A DNA stretch of 64,000 nucleotides, taken from contig CAVQJI010000034.1 of assembly GCA_963712715.1 (NCBI GenBank), positions 95,289-159,288 on the forward strand. The letters run 5' to 3'. The translations under genes and the position numbers were made by a program. Source of the stretch: JAFEDN01 sp963712715. GTDB taxonomy: Bacteria; Pseudomonadota; Gammaproteobacteria; Coxiellales; Coxiellaceae. Positions within the stretch are counted from its first letter, which is position 1, and the number at the start of each line of letters is the position of its first letter. The notes beneath the pieces are model-generated. The model saw only the letters and a program-made list of their open reading frames with translations. It searched no databases and was not told where the DNA came from. Below are positions 41,120-49,802 of this stretch, in pieces.

Positions 41120-41512
41120 ATGGATAATAAAATTGTTCGTGAAATAATTGCTATCGCAGTGGGCGGGGCCATGGGTTCCGTTTTACGATTTGGGTTGTCG
41201 CGCTGGGTACAGGGGCGCAGCGCCAGTCTTTATTTTCCGTGGGGAATTTTTGCAGTCAATATAATAGGGTGCTTCCTGATCGGCGTTTGCTTTGGCCTTG
41301 CGGTCGAGCGCTTTAATGCCGGCCCCATTTTGCGTTCGGGATTATTTATCGGTATATTGGGAGGATTCACCACGTTTTCCAGTTTTACCATGGACTCGGT
41401 TTCACTATATTATTCTGGAGCTTATGGTATAGCAGCTATTTATATATTAGCCAGCGTAGCCGGAGGTATTCTGGCGACAGCGTTAGGTTTGTATTTAGTT
41501 CGAATGATTTAA
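41120..41512 (+). CDS. crcB: Fluoride-specific ion channel CrcB/Fluc
   Basis: A small dimeric inner-membrane fluoride exporter channel. The four-helix, 130-aa size is right, and the motifs GGAMGSVLRFGLSRW (helix 1) and GILGGFTTFSSFTMDS (helix 3 break, Na+/F- path) are present. Two ATGs in tandem (41117, 41120) are possible starts. I see no fluoride riboswitch in the short upstream region, which is occupied by the tandem repeat. The serS start follows after 12 bp. Confidence 0.93.
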   Translation: MDNKIVREIIAIAVGGAMGSVLRFGLSRWVQGRSASLYFPWGIFAVNIIGCFLIGVCFGLAVERFNAGPILRSGLFIGILGGFTTFSSFTMDSVSLYYSGAYGIAAIYILASVAGGILATALGLYLVRMI

Positions 41513-41524
41513 TGAGGCGAAACG

Positions 41525-42805
41525 ATGATAGATCCCAAACTTCTCCGGCAAAACCCGGAAGCATTAGCCGCGCAGTTGGCGCGGCGCGGTTTTAAGCTCG
41601 ATACGCGATTATTGGCGAGACTGGAAGCAGAGCGCCGTGAAAATCAGCTCAAAGCGCAGGAATTACAAACGGAACGCAATCAGTTTTCCAAAACCATCGG
41701 TCAGGCTAAAGCCAAAGGCCAGGATGTCTCCGAATTGCTGGCGAAGGTCGCGAATTTAGGCGAAAACCTCGCCGAAGCCGAAAAACAATTGGAGGCCGCG
41801 CAAGGGGCGCTGGAAGAATTTCATTTACAGCTTCCCAATCTGCTCGACGCCTCGGTGCCGGAGGGGAAGGATGAACACGCCAACGTCGAAGTTCGACGTT
41901 GGGGAACTCCGCCGGTTTTTGATTTTCCTGTAGAGGACCACATTGCCCTGGGTGAAGGACTTGGCGGCATAGACTTTGAAAGTGCTGCCGCTCTTTCTGG
42001 TTCGCGCTTTTCGGTATTGCGTGGACCCATCGCGCACCTGCATCGCGCTTTGGGGCAATTCATGTTGGACTTGCATACCGAAAGGCATGGATATCAGGAA
42101 ATATCTGTGCCTTACCTGGTTCATACTCAGGCTTTACAGGGAACCGGCCAATTACCCAAATTCAGGGAAGATTTTTTTTACGTCAGCGGCGAAAAAAATC
42201 TTTGTTTAATCCCCACCGCGGAAATACCGCTAACGAACCTGGCTCGGGATCATATATTCAACGCTCACCAGTTGCCGATAAAAATGGTTGCGCAAACTGC
42301 CTGTTTTCGCAGTGAAGCCGGGTCCTATGGCAAAGACACCCGCGGCATGATTCGTCAACACCAATTTGAAAAAGTAGAGCTGGTGCAATTGGTGAAGCCG
42401 GAAGAATCTTATGCGGCTTTGGAAGTCCTGACCCTCCACGCGGAAACCGTTCTACGGGAATTGCAAATTCCTTACCGGGTAATGTTGCTATGCGCCGGTG
42501 ATACGGGTTTTACGGCGGCGAAAACTTATGATATTGAAGTCTGGTTGCCCGGCCAAAATTGTTACCGGGAAATCTCTTCCTGCAGTAATTGCACGGATTT
42601 TCAGGCCCGGCGTTTGCAGGCGAGGTGGCGGTCTTCTCAAAATGATAAGCCGGAATTAATCCACACCCTGAATGGCTCCGGCCTGGCGATAGGCCGGGCG
42701 CTCGTGGCGGTTCTGGAGAATTACCAGGATCGGGACGGAAATATCCGGGTGCCGGCAGTGCTGGAAAAATATTTATCTACCCGTCTCATTAAAAAGGGCG
42801 GGTGA
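41525..42805 (+). CDS. serS: Serine--tRNA ligase
   Basis: Class II aminoacyl-tRNA synthetase charging tRNA-Ser and tRNA-Sec. An N-terminal long coiled-coil arm (residues ~30-100, ERRENQLKAQELQTERNQFSK) is followed by the catalytic core with TAEIPLTNLARD, motif 2 FRSEAGSYGKDTRGMIRQHQF, and motif 3 NGSGLAIGRALVAVLENYQ. 426 aa is the normal length. GAGGCGAAACG precedes ATG 41525. The 3' end overlaps the convergent L,D-transpeptidase-like gene by 17 bp. Confidence 0.97.
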   Translation: MIDPKLLRQNPEALAAQLARRGFKLDTRLLARLEAERRENQLKAQELQTERNQFSKTIGQAKAKGQDVSELLAKVANLGENLAEAEKQLEAAQGALEEFHLQLPNLLDASVPEGKDEHANVEVRRWGTPPVFDFPVEDHIALGEGLGGIDFESAAALSGSRFSVLRGPIAHLHRALGQFMLDLHTERHGYQEISVPYLVHTQALQGTGQLPKFREDFFYVSGEKNLCLIPTAEIPLTNLARDHIFNAHQLPIKMVAQTACFRSEAGSYGKDTRGMIRQHQFEKVELVQLVKPEESYAALEVLTLHAETVLRELQIPYRVMLLCAGDTGFTAAKTYDIEVWLPGQNCYREISSCSNCTDFQARRLQARWRSSQNDKPELIHTLNGSGLAIGRALVAVLENYQDRDGNIRVPAVLEKYLSTRLIKKGG

Positions 42806-43439
42806 GGAGGGCGTCCTTATCTTCCTCGGGTGCGTATGAAAAGATCACGCTGCCTTTTTCAGTCAGAGAAATAAGCTCGTCAACGTGTTGGGTGTCCACT
42901 GCCAGACATCCGAAGCTGCGGCCAATGCGGCCCGTGGCGCGAATAAAGGCATCGCTCACATACTGGGCGGCATGAACCACCAGATTGCGGCGTTTAGCAT
43001 TATCATTAATATTTTTTTCCAGCCCATTGATAATCAGAGATTTTCCGTGATGCCCGATATAAGCGCTTTCGGTGACAAATACTCCCACACTGGACTGTTT
43101 TGATTGTTCCTGATTGGAAAAATGTGTGCTAAAAGAATCGCCGGTATTGCGGCCGTGCGCCACCAGGGTATTCATCAATAATTTGTCCGTCTTTAAATCA
43201 ATCACGTAAAGTCTTTTTTTGGTTGAAGGTTGTGAATAGTCAACGATCGTGAGTATGGGCTTATTAACGTGCGCATGCATAGCGGCATATTGATAACCCT
43301 TAAGCGCCAATCTGACAATTTTTTGATTGAGATGGGTATTTTTGGCGATATTAGTCAAATGGCTGGAGACCTCACTGGCATAAACGCAGGAGGTAGATGC
43401 CAGATATAAAAAAGCAAACCGGTAAATTCCTTTTTTCAT
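42789..43439 (-). CDS. Secreted murein L,D-transpeptidase-like protein (YkuD_2 type)
   Basis: With ATG 43439 the product is 216 aa and begins with a signal peptide (KKGIYRFAFLYLASTSCVYA). The catalytic signature H...GxxGxSxGC is seen as LVVHAAQYVSD and GRIGRSFGCLAV, with the His and Cys expected of the YkuD-like fold. The family cross-links or attaches proteins to peptidoglycan by L,D-bonds; this subgroup's activity is less well established. An upstream in-frame start at 43475 would break the signal peptide. No clear ribosome binding site was found. Confidence 0.8.
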   Translation of the reverse strand: MKKGIYRFAFLYLASTSCVYASEVSSHLTNIAKNTHLNQKIVRLALKGYQYAAMHAHVNKPILTIVDYSQPSTKKRLYVIDLKTDKLLMNTLVAHGRNTGDSFSTHFSNQEQSKQSSVGVFVTESAYIGHHGKSLIINGLEKNINDNAKRRNLVVHAAQYVSDAFIRATGRIGRSFGCLAVDTQHVDELISLTEKGSVIFSYAPEEDKDALLTRPF

Positions 43440-43569
43440 GATTATGTTTAAACCATATCTGAATGAGATTGTCAATACCTTGATAAATATTGCAGCGGCT
43501 CCCGCTGAGTACAGCGGTACCCGCTTCCTGTTTTGATCCTCCGCTCGGCAGAGCCGATGCTCGGAGTGA

Positions 43570-43599
43570 AGGGGGAGTCGCTACGCGCAACTCCCCCTT
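43570..43599. repeat. Hairpin agggggagt...actccccct in a repeat-rich gap
   Basis: An inverted repeat inside the 243-bp gap between two divergent genes. Neighbouring sequence also contains short inverted pieces (cagcgg...cccgctg at ~43494-43530 and the repeated tagcgtagcg). It looks like another member of the intergenic hairpin population. Confidence 0.5.
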
Positions 43600-43629
43600 A
43601 CGATCCCCCATAGCGTAGCGTGTAAAATT

Positions 43630-43658
43630 TTGTAATGAACAGAGAAAAATGCTAGTAT
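43630..43658 (+). promoter_or_regulatory. Possible promoter of the solute-binding protein gene
   Basis: TTGTAA (43630-43635) and TAGTAT (43653-43658) are 17 bp apart; transcription would start some 15-20 bp before the AGGAGGG ribosome binding site. Confidence 0.4.
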
Positions 43659-43682
43659 ATTTTCTTTGTTCCAGGAGGGTTT

Positions 43683-44612
43683 ATGAAAAAAAACAGGTTA
43701 TTATGGATAATAGCTTTAATAGGAGTTTTTAGTTTCAGCATGGGAATGGCTGAAGGTCCAGCGGCTATTGTTCCCGGCGCAGCGCAGAACCCGGCACAGG
43801 AATCCGCGGCAGCATCCACTCCCGGCGCCCCATCCGTAACGGCATCTCCACCCACATCTGCGCCGGCAACTGCAATAATGACAGGAACCGCGCCGGCCGT
43901 CGCCCTCGTGGACATTGATAAATTGAAATCAGGACAGCAAACGCTGAAAGTCGGCCATTATAATCAGTTACCACCGTTTTTTTTCCTTCAATCCAGCGCC
44001 CAACCGGGATTTGGTCATGATATTTTGACCGAAGTCGCCAAAAAAGCGGGCATTCAAAATGTTCATTTTATCGGGTTCGATAATAGCGTTGATCTTAATA
44101 GTGAACTGCAGCAGGGTAAAATCGACCTGATCGCCAATGCCTGGGATTTACCGGGCATGCGAAAACAGTTTTTATTAACCCTGCCTTATTTTACCAAAGG
44201 TGGTTTAAGCTTTTTATATTTCCGGCAGAAGGGATCTTTCGAAACGGTCGAGGATCTCAAAGATCATAAGATCGGAGTATTCAGGCGGGGCTATGCCGAC
44301 CGTTACTGGCTGCCTACCCATGGCGTCTCCAAAGACTTAATTAAACGCTTTGATACGCTGAGAGAACTGATGTTTGCCCTAAAAGATGGGGGCATCGACG
44401 TTGCGGTGGTTTATTATCCTCTGGCGCGCATGGCGCAACAACAATTGACGGATCAGCTCGCGTCCCATTTAATTCAGCCGATTAACGATGTTTACGCGCT
44501 GCGCAAACAGGATACCGCCTTGCAAAGCCTGCTGGACCAGGCCATTCAGGCGCTGACCGCTGACGGAACGCTTGATAAAATTCAGGCGCAATATTTAGAA
44601 CCGCATGCATAA
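43683..44612 (+). CDS. Periplasmic amino-acid-type solute-binding protein (SBP_bac_3)
   Basis: A signal peptide (NRLLWIIALIGVFSFSMGMA) is followed by an unusual ~60-residue Ala/Pro/Ser/Thr-rich linker, then a family 3 binding domain: LKVGHYNQLPPFFF, GFGHDILTEVAKKAG, DLIANAWDLPGMRKQF, LKDHKIGVFRRGYADRYW. It has 309 aa and AGGAGGG is ideally placed. No permease or ATPase gene adjoins, so it either works with a distant ABC transporter or acts as a sensor/enzyme. The low-complexity linker may span periplasm or peptidoglycan. Confidence 0.85.
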   Translation: MKKNRLLWIIALIGVFSFSMGMAEGPAAIVPGAAQNPAQESAAASTPGAPSVTASPPTSAPATAIMTGTAPAVALVDIDKLKSGQQTLKVGHYNQLPPFFFLQSSAQPGFGHDILTEVAKKAGIQNVHFIGFDNSVDLNSELQQGKIDLIANAWDLPGMRKQFLLTLPYFTKGGLSFLYFRQKGSFETVEDLKDHKIGVFRRGYADRYWLPTHGVSKDLIKRFDTLRELMFALKDGGIDVAVVYYPLARMAQQQLTDQLASHLIQPINDVYALRKQDTALQSLLDQAIQALTADGTLDKIQAQYLEPHA

Positions 44613-44632
44613 AAATAAAGAGGAGGGTGGCA

Positions 44633-45586
44633 GTGACGATTCCGGTTATTGACGACAGTCAGATTTTAGAAAGCCTTAAAACGCAACAGAATCCTTTTTT
44701 CAAGGACTATTATGCTTTTTATTCCTCATGGTTTGGCGGCATTACTAAAAACCCGTACCTGATGTTGCTACCGATTGATGATCACATGGTCCATCGAGGC
44801 GATGGCGTTTTTGAAGGATTGAAAGCAGTGGACAGATCGGTTTATTTACTGGAAGAACATTTACAGAGACTGGCGCGATCTGCGGAAAAAATACAATTGC
44901 AGTTACCGTTTGGTCTGGAAAAAATTCGCGAAATCCTTCTGGAAACCCTACGCGCAGCCAATAAAAGCGACGTGATGATCCGCATGTATGTTTCCCGCGG
45001 ACCCGGTAATTTTAACGCTAACCCTTACGAATCGGTCGGGCCACAGTTGTATGTGGCCGTTTCACGGCTTACTCATCCGTCTGCTGAAAAATACGCTCAG
45101 GGAGTGTCCGTTGGCCAAAGCTCGATTCTGGTGAAGCCGCCCTGGCAGGCGCAGGTTAAATCCTGTAATTACCTGCCGAATGTGCTTATGAAAAAAGAGG
45201 CGGTTGACCGTGGTCTTGACTTTGTAGTGGGTATTGATCATCAGGGCGGCGTCACGGAAAGCGCCACTGAAAATATTATGATGGTGGACGCCAAAGGAAC
45301 GCTCGTTCACCCACCCCTGGAAAATATTCTGAAAGGCACCACCATGATCCGCGCCTTCGAATTAGCGCGGGAAAACGGTCTGGCCACTGATGTAAGATCC
45401 TTCACTGTAAAAGAGTTACTCTCAGCACGGGAAGTCATGATGGCAGGCACCACTTTGGATATACTTCCGGTGGTAAAATTTGAAGAACATAAAATCGCTG
45501 ACGGTAATCCCGGTCTTATTGCCAAAAATCTGAAAAAATTAATGATCGAAGATATGAAATCAGGCTCTCACATCGTCGTCTATTAA
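44633..45586 (+). CDS. Class IV PLP aminotransferase (branched-chain or D-amino-acid type)
   Basis: Fold-type IV aminotransferase of 317 aa. The PLP Lys region is VKSCNYLPNVLMKKEA, the phosphate-binding turn GGVTESATENIMMV and the ILKGTTMIRAFELA and AGTTLDILPVV segments are typical. Substrate choice between branched-chain amino acids, D-alanine and aminodeoxychorismate cannot be settled by eye. GTG 44633 is preferred over GTG 44627 because AGGAGG (44621-44626) is six bases upstream. It follows the solute-binding protein after 20 bp, so one operon is likely. Confidence 0.82.
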   Translation: MTIPVIDDSQILESLKTQQNPFFKDYYAFYSSWFGGITKNPYLMLLPIDDHMVHRGDGVFEGLKAVDRSVYLLEEHLQRLARSAEKIQLQLPFGLEKIREILLETLRAANKSDVMIRMYVSRGPGNFNANPYESVGPQLYVAVSRLTHPSAEKYAQGVSVGQSSILVKPPWQAQVKSCNYLPNVLMKKEAVDRGLDFVVGIDHQGGVTESATENIMMVDAKGTLVHPPLENILKGTTMIRAFELARENGLATDVRSFTVKELLSAREVMMAGTTLDILPVVKFEEHKIADGNPGLIAKNLKKLMIEDMKSGSHIVVY

Positions 45587-45613
45587 ATGAGTAGGGATCC
45601 AGTATTCGCGCGA

Positions 45614-46261
45614 TTAGCTATTAACATTATCATTCTTAAGATGTTGAAATAAATCTCGGAATGCGGATGGCCTATTTACATCATTTGACAATACCATAAC
45701 TACCCGATGATTTCCGGTGATGGGATGTACAAAATCAGATTGGGGAACTAGTTCAAAACCATGCCTTAAGTAGTATCTTATCATTCCCTTTCGAACTCCG
45801 ATGATACATAGTTTCACTCCATTCATCGCCTGATCGAACATTAATGCTCTCATCAACAATAATCCCATCCGGCTTTTTCCCAAAGTGCGTCCTGATGAAC
45901 AATAACGACTGGCCGAAATAACATTTCCTTCGAATTGACATAATAAATTTTTGGGATAGAAGTCTTCACAATCCAATTTCCCTTGGGTATCACGTGTCGC
46001 ACACATAGTCGCTACAGGGCTTTCATTTTGATAAACACAGTACAGATCTGAATATTGATCTTCTTCAAACTGAACATCACTAATCGATTTATTGTAGATT
46101 TTGGCTCTAATGTTTAGAATATCACTATAAACAGTGCCTTCATTGTTTGAGCAATAAATTTTTACATTATATGAATCAAATTCTTTCTTTACTTCTAACG
46201 GAAACAGGCTGTTAATTACTTTAAAATCGGCTAATTTCTCTTTATCTATATTTATTTTCAT
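45614..46261 (-). CDS. GNAT-fold acyltransferase, FeeM/N-acyl-amino-acid-synthase-like
   Basis: A 215-aa soluble protein. The order of features resembles autoinducer-synthase/FeeM acyltransferases: an early IRAKIY helix, an acidic stretch QFEEDQYSDLYCVYQ, a beta strand VATMCATRD, SASRYCSSG, a long helix GLLLMRALMFDQAM, then VRKGMIRYYLRHGFELV, the GNAT-like end. The assignment is by pattern and tentative. It is AT-rich like the two upstream genes on the same strand (133-bp gap). A role in making an acylated amino-acid product is inferred from that context. Confidence 0.5.
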   Translation of the reverse strand: MKINIDKEKLADFKVINSLFPLEVKKEFDSYNVKIYCSNNEGTVYSDILNIRAKIYNKSISDVQFEEDQYSDLYCVYQNESPVATMCATRDTQGKLDCEDFYPKNLLCQFEGNVISASRYCSSGRTLGKSRMGLLLMRALMFDQAMNGVKLCIIGVRKGMIRYYLRHGFELVPQSDFVHPITGNHRVVMVLSNDVNRPSAFRDLFQHLKNDNVNS

Positions 46262-46394
46262 AAAGAAAAGTATAACATTTTAACCTTAAGGTTCCATTAA
46301 ATAAATATTTCACGCCAGAAAATTAAAAGCGGTAGGTAAGGCTAAATTCCATTACAATTCAGTAGGTTATATTAACAATATTAGGGATAAATGG

Positions 46395-47390
46395 CTAATA
46401 TTCATCCGATAGTGCCTCAGCGAGTGTCTTCGTTTTTAACGAATTAAAATCTGTGTTCCATAGCATGGATAAATATTTGAACCCGGAGTCAGGAAAAATA
46501 ACAATAAGATTGCTACCAGCGGGAGCCTGTTGGGCGATAACCGTGGCCACATGCAATGCTGCGCCAGAGCTTGTTCCAGCCAATATTCCTGCATTCCTTG
46601 CCAGACTTTTTGTTGTCTCAATGGCTTTTTCATCAGTAAATTGAACGACATCATCAATGACTGAAAAATCCATACACGCACAAATATGATCTTTTCCGGC
46701 TCCCTCAATTTTGGAAGTATGGAGTTTATTTTTTATTATTTGCCCGGATTTAAAATAATCGTAATATGCCGAGCCATAAGGATCAGCCAAAATCACTTTT
46801 ATTTTACTATTTTTACTTTTTAAAAATCGGGCAATACCTGTGATCGTTCCTCCTGAACTTCCACATGCAATAAGATAATCGATTTTCCCATGTGTCTGAT
46901 TCCAAATTTCAGGACCGGTTGTTAATTGATGAGCTTCAATGTTTTTGGGGTTATTATATTGATCAAATAAAAAACTATCTTGAAACTTTAATGACAGTTG
47001 TTTGGCAACATTGGTATAGTAATTTTCATCATTACCGTTTACCTTGGGACACCTCACTATTTTTGCGCCATAAGCCTGGATGGCCGCAATTTTTTCAAAG
47101 CCGGTTTTTTCAGACACGCAAATGATAGCTTTATATTTTTTTTTTGAAGCAATACGAGCAATAGCTGTCCCTGTATTTCCTGAAGATGCCTCGATAATCA
47201 TTGAATGACGGTGTAGTTTTTTTTCTTTTTCAGCTGAATTAATAATATATTCTGCAATTCTATCCTTAATACTGCCAGTGGGATTTACCATTTCTAATTT
47301 CGCAAATATTTTCACATCTTTTCTGCCTGAAAGAGAATGTAACTCAACAAGAGGGGTAGAGCCTGTTTTCATTTTATTATTATAAATCAT
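46395..47390 (-). CDS. Cysteine-synthase-family PLP enzyme (CysK/SbnA-like)
   Basis: Fold-type II beta-replacing enzyme of 331 aa. The PLP Lys is in NPTGSIKDRIA, the substrate loop is EASSGNTGTAIA, the phosphate cradle is GSSGGTITGIAR, and AGILAGTSSGAA is near the end. It could make cysteine from O-acetylserine or, like SbnA or related enzymes, join another amino acid to a serine derivative. Low GC and neighbours without sulfur-metabolism genes favour a specialised role over housekeeping. It lies 24 bp after the DUF6356-like gene. A start at the internal ATG (codon 7) is possible. Confidence 0.82.
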   Translation of the reverse strand: MIYNNKMKTGSTPLVELHSLSGRKDVKIFAKLEMVNPTGSIKDRIAEYIINSAEKEKKLHRHSMIIEASSGNTGTAIARIASKKKYKAIICVSEKTGFEKIAAIQAYGAKIVRCPKVNGNDENYYTNVAKQLSLKFQDSFLFDQYNNPKNIEAHQLTTGPEIWNQTHGKIDYLIACGSSGGTITGIARFLKSKNSKIKVILADPYGSAYYDYFKSGQIIKNKLHTSKIEGAGKDHICACMDFSVIDDVVQFTDEKAIETTKSLARNAGILAGTSSGAALHVATVIAQQAPAGSNLIVIFPDSGFKYLSMLWNTDFNSLKTKTLAEALSDEY

Positions 47391-47414
47391 TATTTATTTT
47401 CTCAATTGATAATT

Positions 47415-47648
47415 TTATTTTTTTAAGTCAGATTTTTTATATTTCTCGCCAATCTCCATATTTATATTTTTAATCATCCTGCTTCCTGTCGTTTCATGAA
47501 AATATGGCAAAATTCCATGAATAATTATTATCATTCCGGCATAAATAATTTTTAGTCCACATTTTAAGGCGAAGTTCAGATGCTGAAGGTAGGTTTCATT
47601 TAATTTATCGGGATGATCTTTAAATAATTTATTAATAATAATATTCAC
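47415..47648 (-). CDS. DUF6356-like small membrane protein
   Basis: GTG 47648 is chosen because GGGGA is six bases upstream and the product (77 aa) then aligns with the family start; an ATG at 47684 is in frame. Features match the family as I know it: FKDHPDKLNETYLQHLNFAL, then a hydrophobic helix containing IYAGMIIIIHGILPYFHETTGS and a basic tail. Function is unknown. It heads an apparent operon with the cysteine-synthase-like and acyltransferase genes. Confidence 0.6.
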   Translation of the reverse strand: MNIIINKLFKDHPDKLNETYLQHLNFALKCGLKIIYAGMIIIIHGILPYFHETTGSRMIKNINMEIGEKYKKSDLKK

Positions 47649-47840
47649 TTTTTTCCCCAGTTTAATATTATAATTATAGACCATAGCCTAAAAAGAGTAG
47701 TGATAAAGGGTGATTATTTCTATAATCACCCCTAATAAAATACGACTTAAATATGCTTAATTGGAATAATAAAGTCAAATGTGATATATTTGTTTGATGT
47801 GATATGCTACCTTCCTTGAGAAAATCCATGAGGAATTACG

Positions 47841-48746
47841 ATGAAATTGGCCATTCTTTCTCGAAGAAAAGATATCTATTCTACCCGCCGTCTGAAAGAA
47901 GCGGCAGAAGCCAGGGGACATGAGACCGCGATTGTGGATTATCTGCGTTGTCACATGAATATTACGGCGGAAGAACCTTCTATCTATTATAAGGGTCGAA
48001 AATTACCTTTTTATGACGCCATCATTCCACGAATCGGTACTTCCAGAACGTTTTACGGCACCGCGGTCGTCCGTCAATTCGAGGCCTTGGGCGCTTTCAC
48101 CATTAATTCCTCCCTGAGCATCACCCGTTCGCGAGATAAATTGCGCTCTCTTCAATTATTATCCAAAAAAAGCATCGGCCTGCCGATCACCGGTTTTGCG
48201 CATTCCCTAAAGGATGTCGACCGCCTAATCAAAGTAGTGGGCGGCCCGCCTTTGGTAGTGAAATTAATTGAAGGTACTCAAGGAGTGGGAGTGGTACTGG
48301 TCGAGACTCGGGAAGCGGCTTATAGCGTTATTCAGGCGTTTATGGGTCTCAGCGCTAATATTATCATTCAGGAATTTATTCAGGAGGCTCAGGGCGCGGA
48401 TATCCGCTGTTTTGTCGTTGGCGATAAAGTGGTGGCTTCCATGAAACGTCAAGCCGAACCAGGCGAATTCCGTTCCAATATTCATCAGGGAGGCGTCGCC
48501 CTGCCCATCAAAATTACCCGTGATGAACGCGAAACGGCTATAAAAGCCGCGAAAACCATGGGCTTAAAGATGGCCGGCGTGGATATGCTGCGATCCAATC
48601 GAGGGCCTCTGGTTATGGAAGTCAATTCTTCACCCGGTCTGGAAGGCATTGAAAGTGCGACGGGAAAGGATATCGCAGGCATGATCATCAAATACATTGA
48701 ACGTCACGCCAAACCGATTGGCCCACAAGACTATTACGAAGGTTGA
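47841..48746 (+). CDS. rimK: RimK-family ATP-grasp ligase (ribosomal protein S6 glutamate ligase)
   Basis: ATP-grasp enzyme that adds glutamates to the C-terminus of ribosomal protein S6. 301 aa. It begins MKLAILSRRKDIYSTRRLKEAA as in the family. ATP-grasp elements are PPLVVKLIEGTQGVGVVLVE, IQEFIQEAQGADIRCFVVGD, and the metal-binding end LVMEVNSSPGLEGIE. It is followed within 27 bp by an aspartoacylase-like gene and then a RimB-like gene, a plausible S6 modification set. Confidence 0.92.
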   Translation: MKLAILSRRKDIYSTRRLKEAAEARGHETAIVDYLRCHMNITAEEPSIYYKGRKLPFYDAIIPRIGTSRTFYGTAVVRQFEALGAFTINSSLSITRSRDKLRSLQLLSKKSIGLPITGFAHSLKDVDRLIKVVGGPPLVVKLIEGTQGVGVVLVETREAAYSVIQAFMGLSANIIIQEFIQEAQGADIRCFVVGDKVVASMKRQAEPGEFRSNIHQGGVALPIKITRDERETAIKAAKTMGLKMAGVDMLRSNRGPLVMEVNSSPGLEGIESATGKDIAGMIIKYIERHAKPIGPQDYYEG

Positions 48747-48773
48747 TAAGAAGTAAACTTTCTCAAGGGAATT

Positions 48774-49802
48774 ATGGAAGTACCTCACGAACTGGTTATT
48801 AATGGGATTATAGTGCCTCCCGGCAAGCGCACCACAATAATGTTGCCCATGCCGAAATTATATGATTGGACACCCATGAATATGCCCTTGCATATTATTC
48901 GTGGCGCAAAGCCAGGGCCGGTGTTATGCGTGACCGGCGCCGTACATGGTGATGAAATTAATGGAGTGGAAATCATCCGCAGATTGTTAAAAAGGCGTTT
49001 TTCCAGACAATTCGCCGGAACTTTGATCGCTGTGCCGATTGTCAATATTTATGGGTTTCTGACTCAGGCCCGATATCTTATGGACAGGCGGGATTTGAAT
49101 CGTGCTTTTCCCGGTTCTAATAAAGGTTCACTGGCGGCCCGTTTAGCTTATCTGGTCATGAATGAACTGGTAGCCAATGCAACGCATTTTATTGATTTAC
49201 ATACCGGCTCACTCCAAAGAATTAACTTTCCGCAAATTCGCGCCAACCTGGACCTGGCGCATACCGAAAAATTAGCCAGGGCTTTTAACGCACCGGTTAT
49301 CCTGCATTCAAAAGAACGGGACGGTTCCCTGCGCCAGGCTTCCAATGATAAAGGCGTGCCCTTATTGTTGTATGAAGCTGGAGAGGCATTGCGGTTTAAT
49401 GAAGCGTCCATCCGTATCGGTTTGAGGGGTATCCTCAACGTCATGAAGTTTTTGAAAATGTTGCCGGACGTACAATCGGCGTCTCCCCCACTTCATGCGC
49501 CGTTGGCCCGTTCCAGTTTCTGGGTGCGCGCGCCCCACAGCGGAATTTTCAGACCTTTTAAAACACTCGGAAAAAAAATACGAAAAGCGGAAGTGCTTGG
49601 GATTATTGTTAATCCTATTGGTGAAGAAGAATATGAAGTGCGGGCGCATGTGTCCGGCATGATCATTGGTCAAACGAATTTGCCTCTGGTGCATGAAGGC
49701 TCGGCCTTGTTTAATTTAGCGGTGTTTAAACCCATTCCTGTCGAAAAACAGGAACCCGATGAAGAGCATATTGATGATATTTCACCGTGGGTAGAGACAT
49801 GA
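48774..49802 (+). CDS. Succinylglutamate desuccinylase/aspartoacylase family metallohydrolase
   Basis: M14-like zinc amidohydrolase, 342 aa. The N-terminal zinc motif is VTGAVHGDEING (His and Glu ligands), the second His is in THFIDLHTGS, and the substrate-binding arginine region is MDRRDLNRAFPG. The C-terminal part has a lipoyl-like beta domain (SGIFRPFKTLGKKIRKAEVLGII). Members remove acyl groups from amino acids. Its place between rimK and a RimB-like protease suggests it acts on glutamylated or related substrates, by inference. AAGGGA precedes the start. Confidence 0.88.
   Translation: MEVPHELVINGIIVPPGKRTTIMLPMPKLYDWTPMNMPLHIIRGAKPGPVLCVTGAVHGDEINGVEIIRRLLKRRFSRQFAGTLIAVPIVNIYGFLTQARYLMDRRDLNRAFPGSNKGSLAARLAYLVMNELVANATHFIDLHTGSLQRINFPQIRANLDLAHTEKLARAFNAPVILHSKERDGSLRQASNDKGVPLLLYEAGEALRFNEASIRIGLRGILNVMKFLKMLPDVQSASPPLHAPLARSSFWVRAPHSGIFRPFKTLGKKIRKAEVLGIIVNPIGEEEYEVRAHVSGMIIGQTNLPLVHEGSALFNLAVFKPIPVEKQEPDEEHIDDISPWVET

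Noticed and set aside
43372..43611. Open frame upstream of the L,D-transpeptidase-like gene
   Set aside because: It covers repeat-rich intergenic DNA in the wrong frame for the signal peptide.
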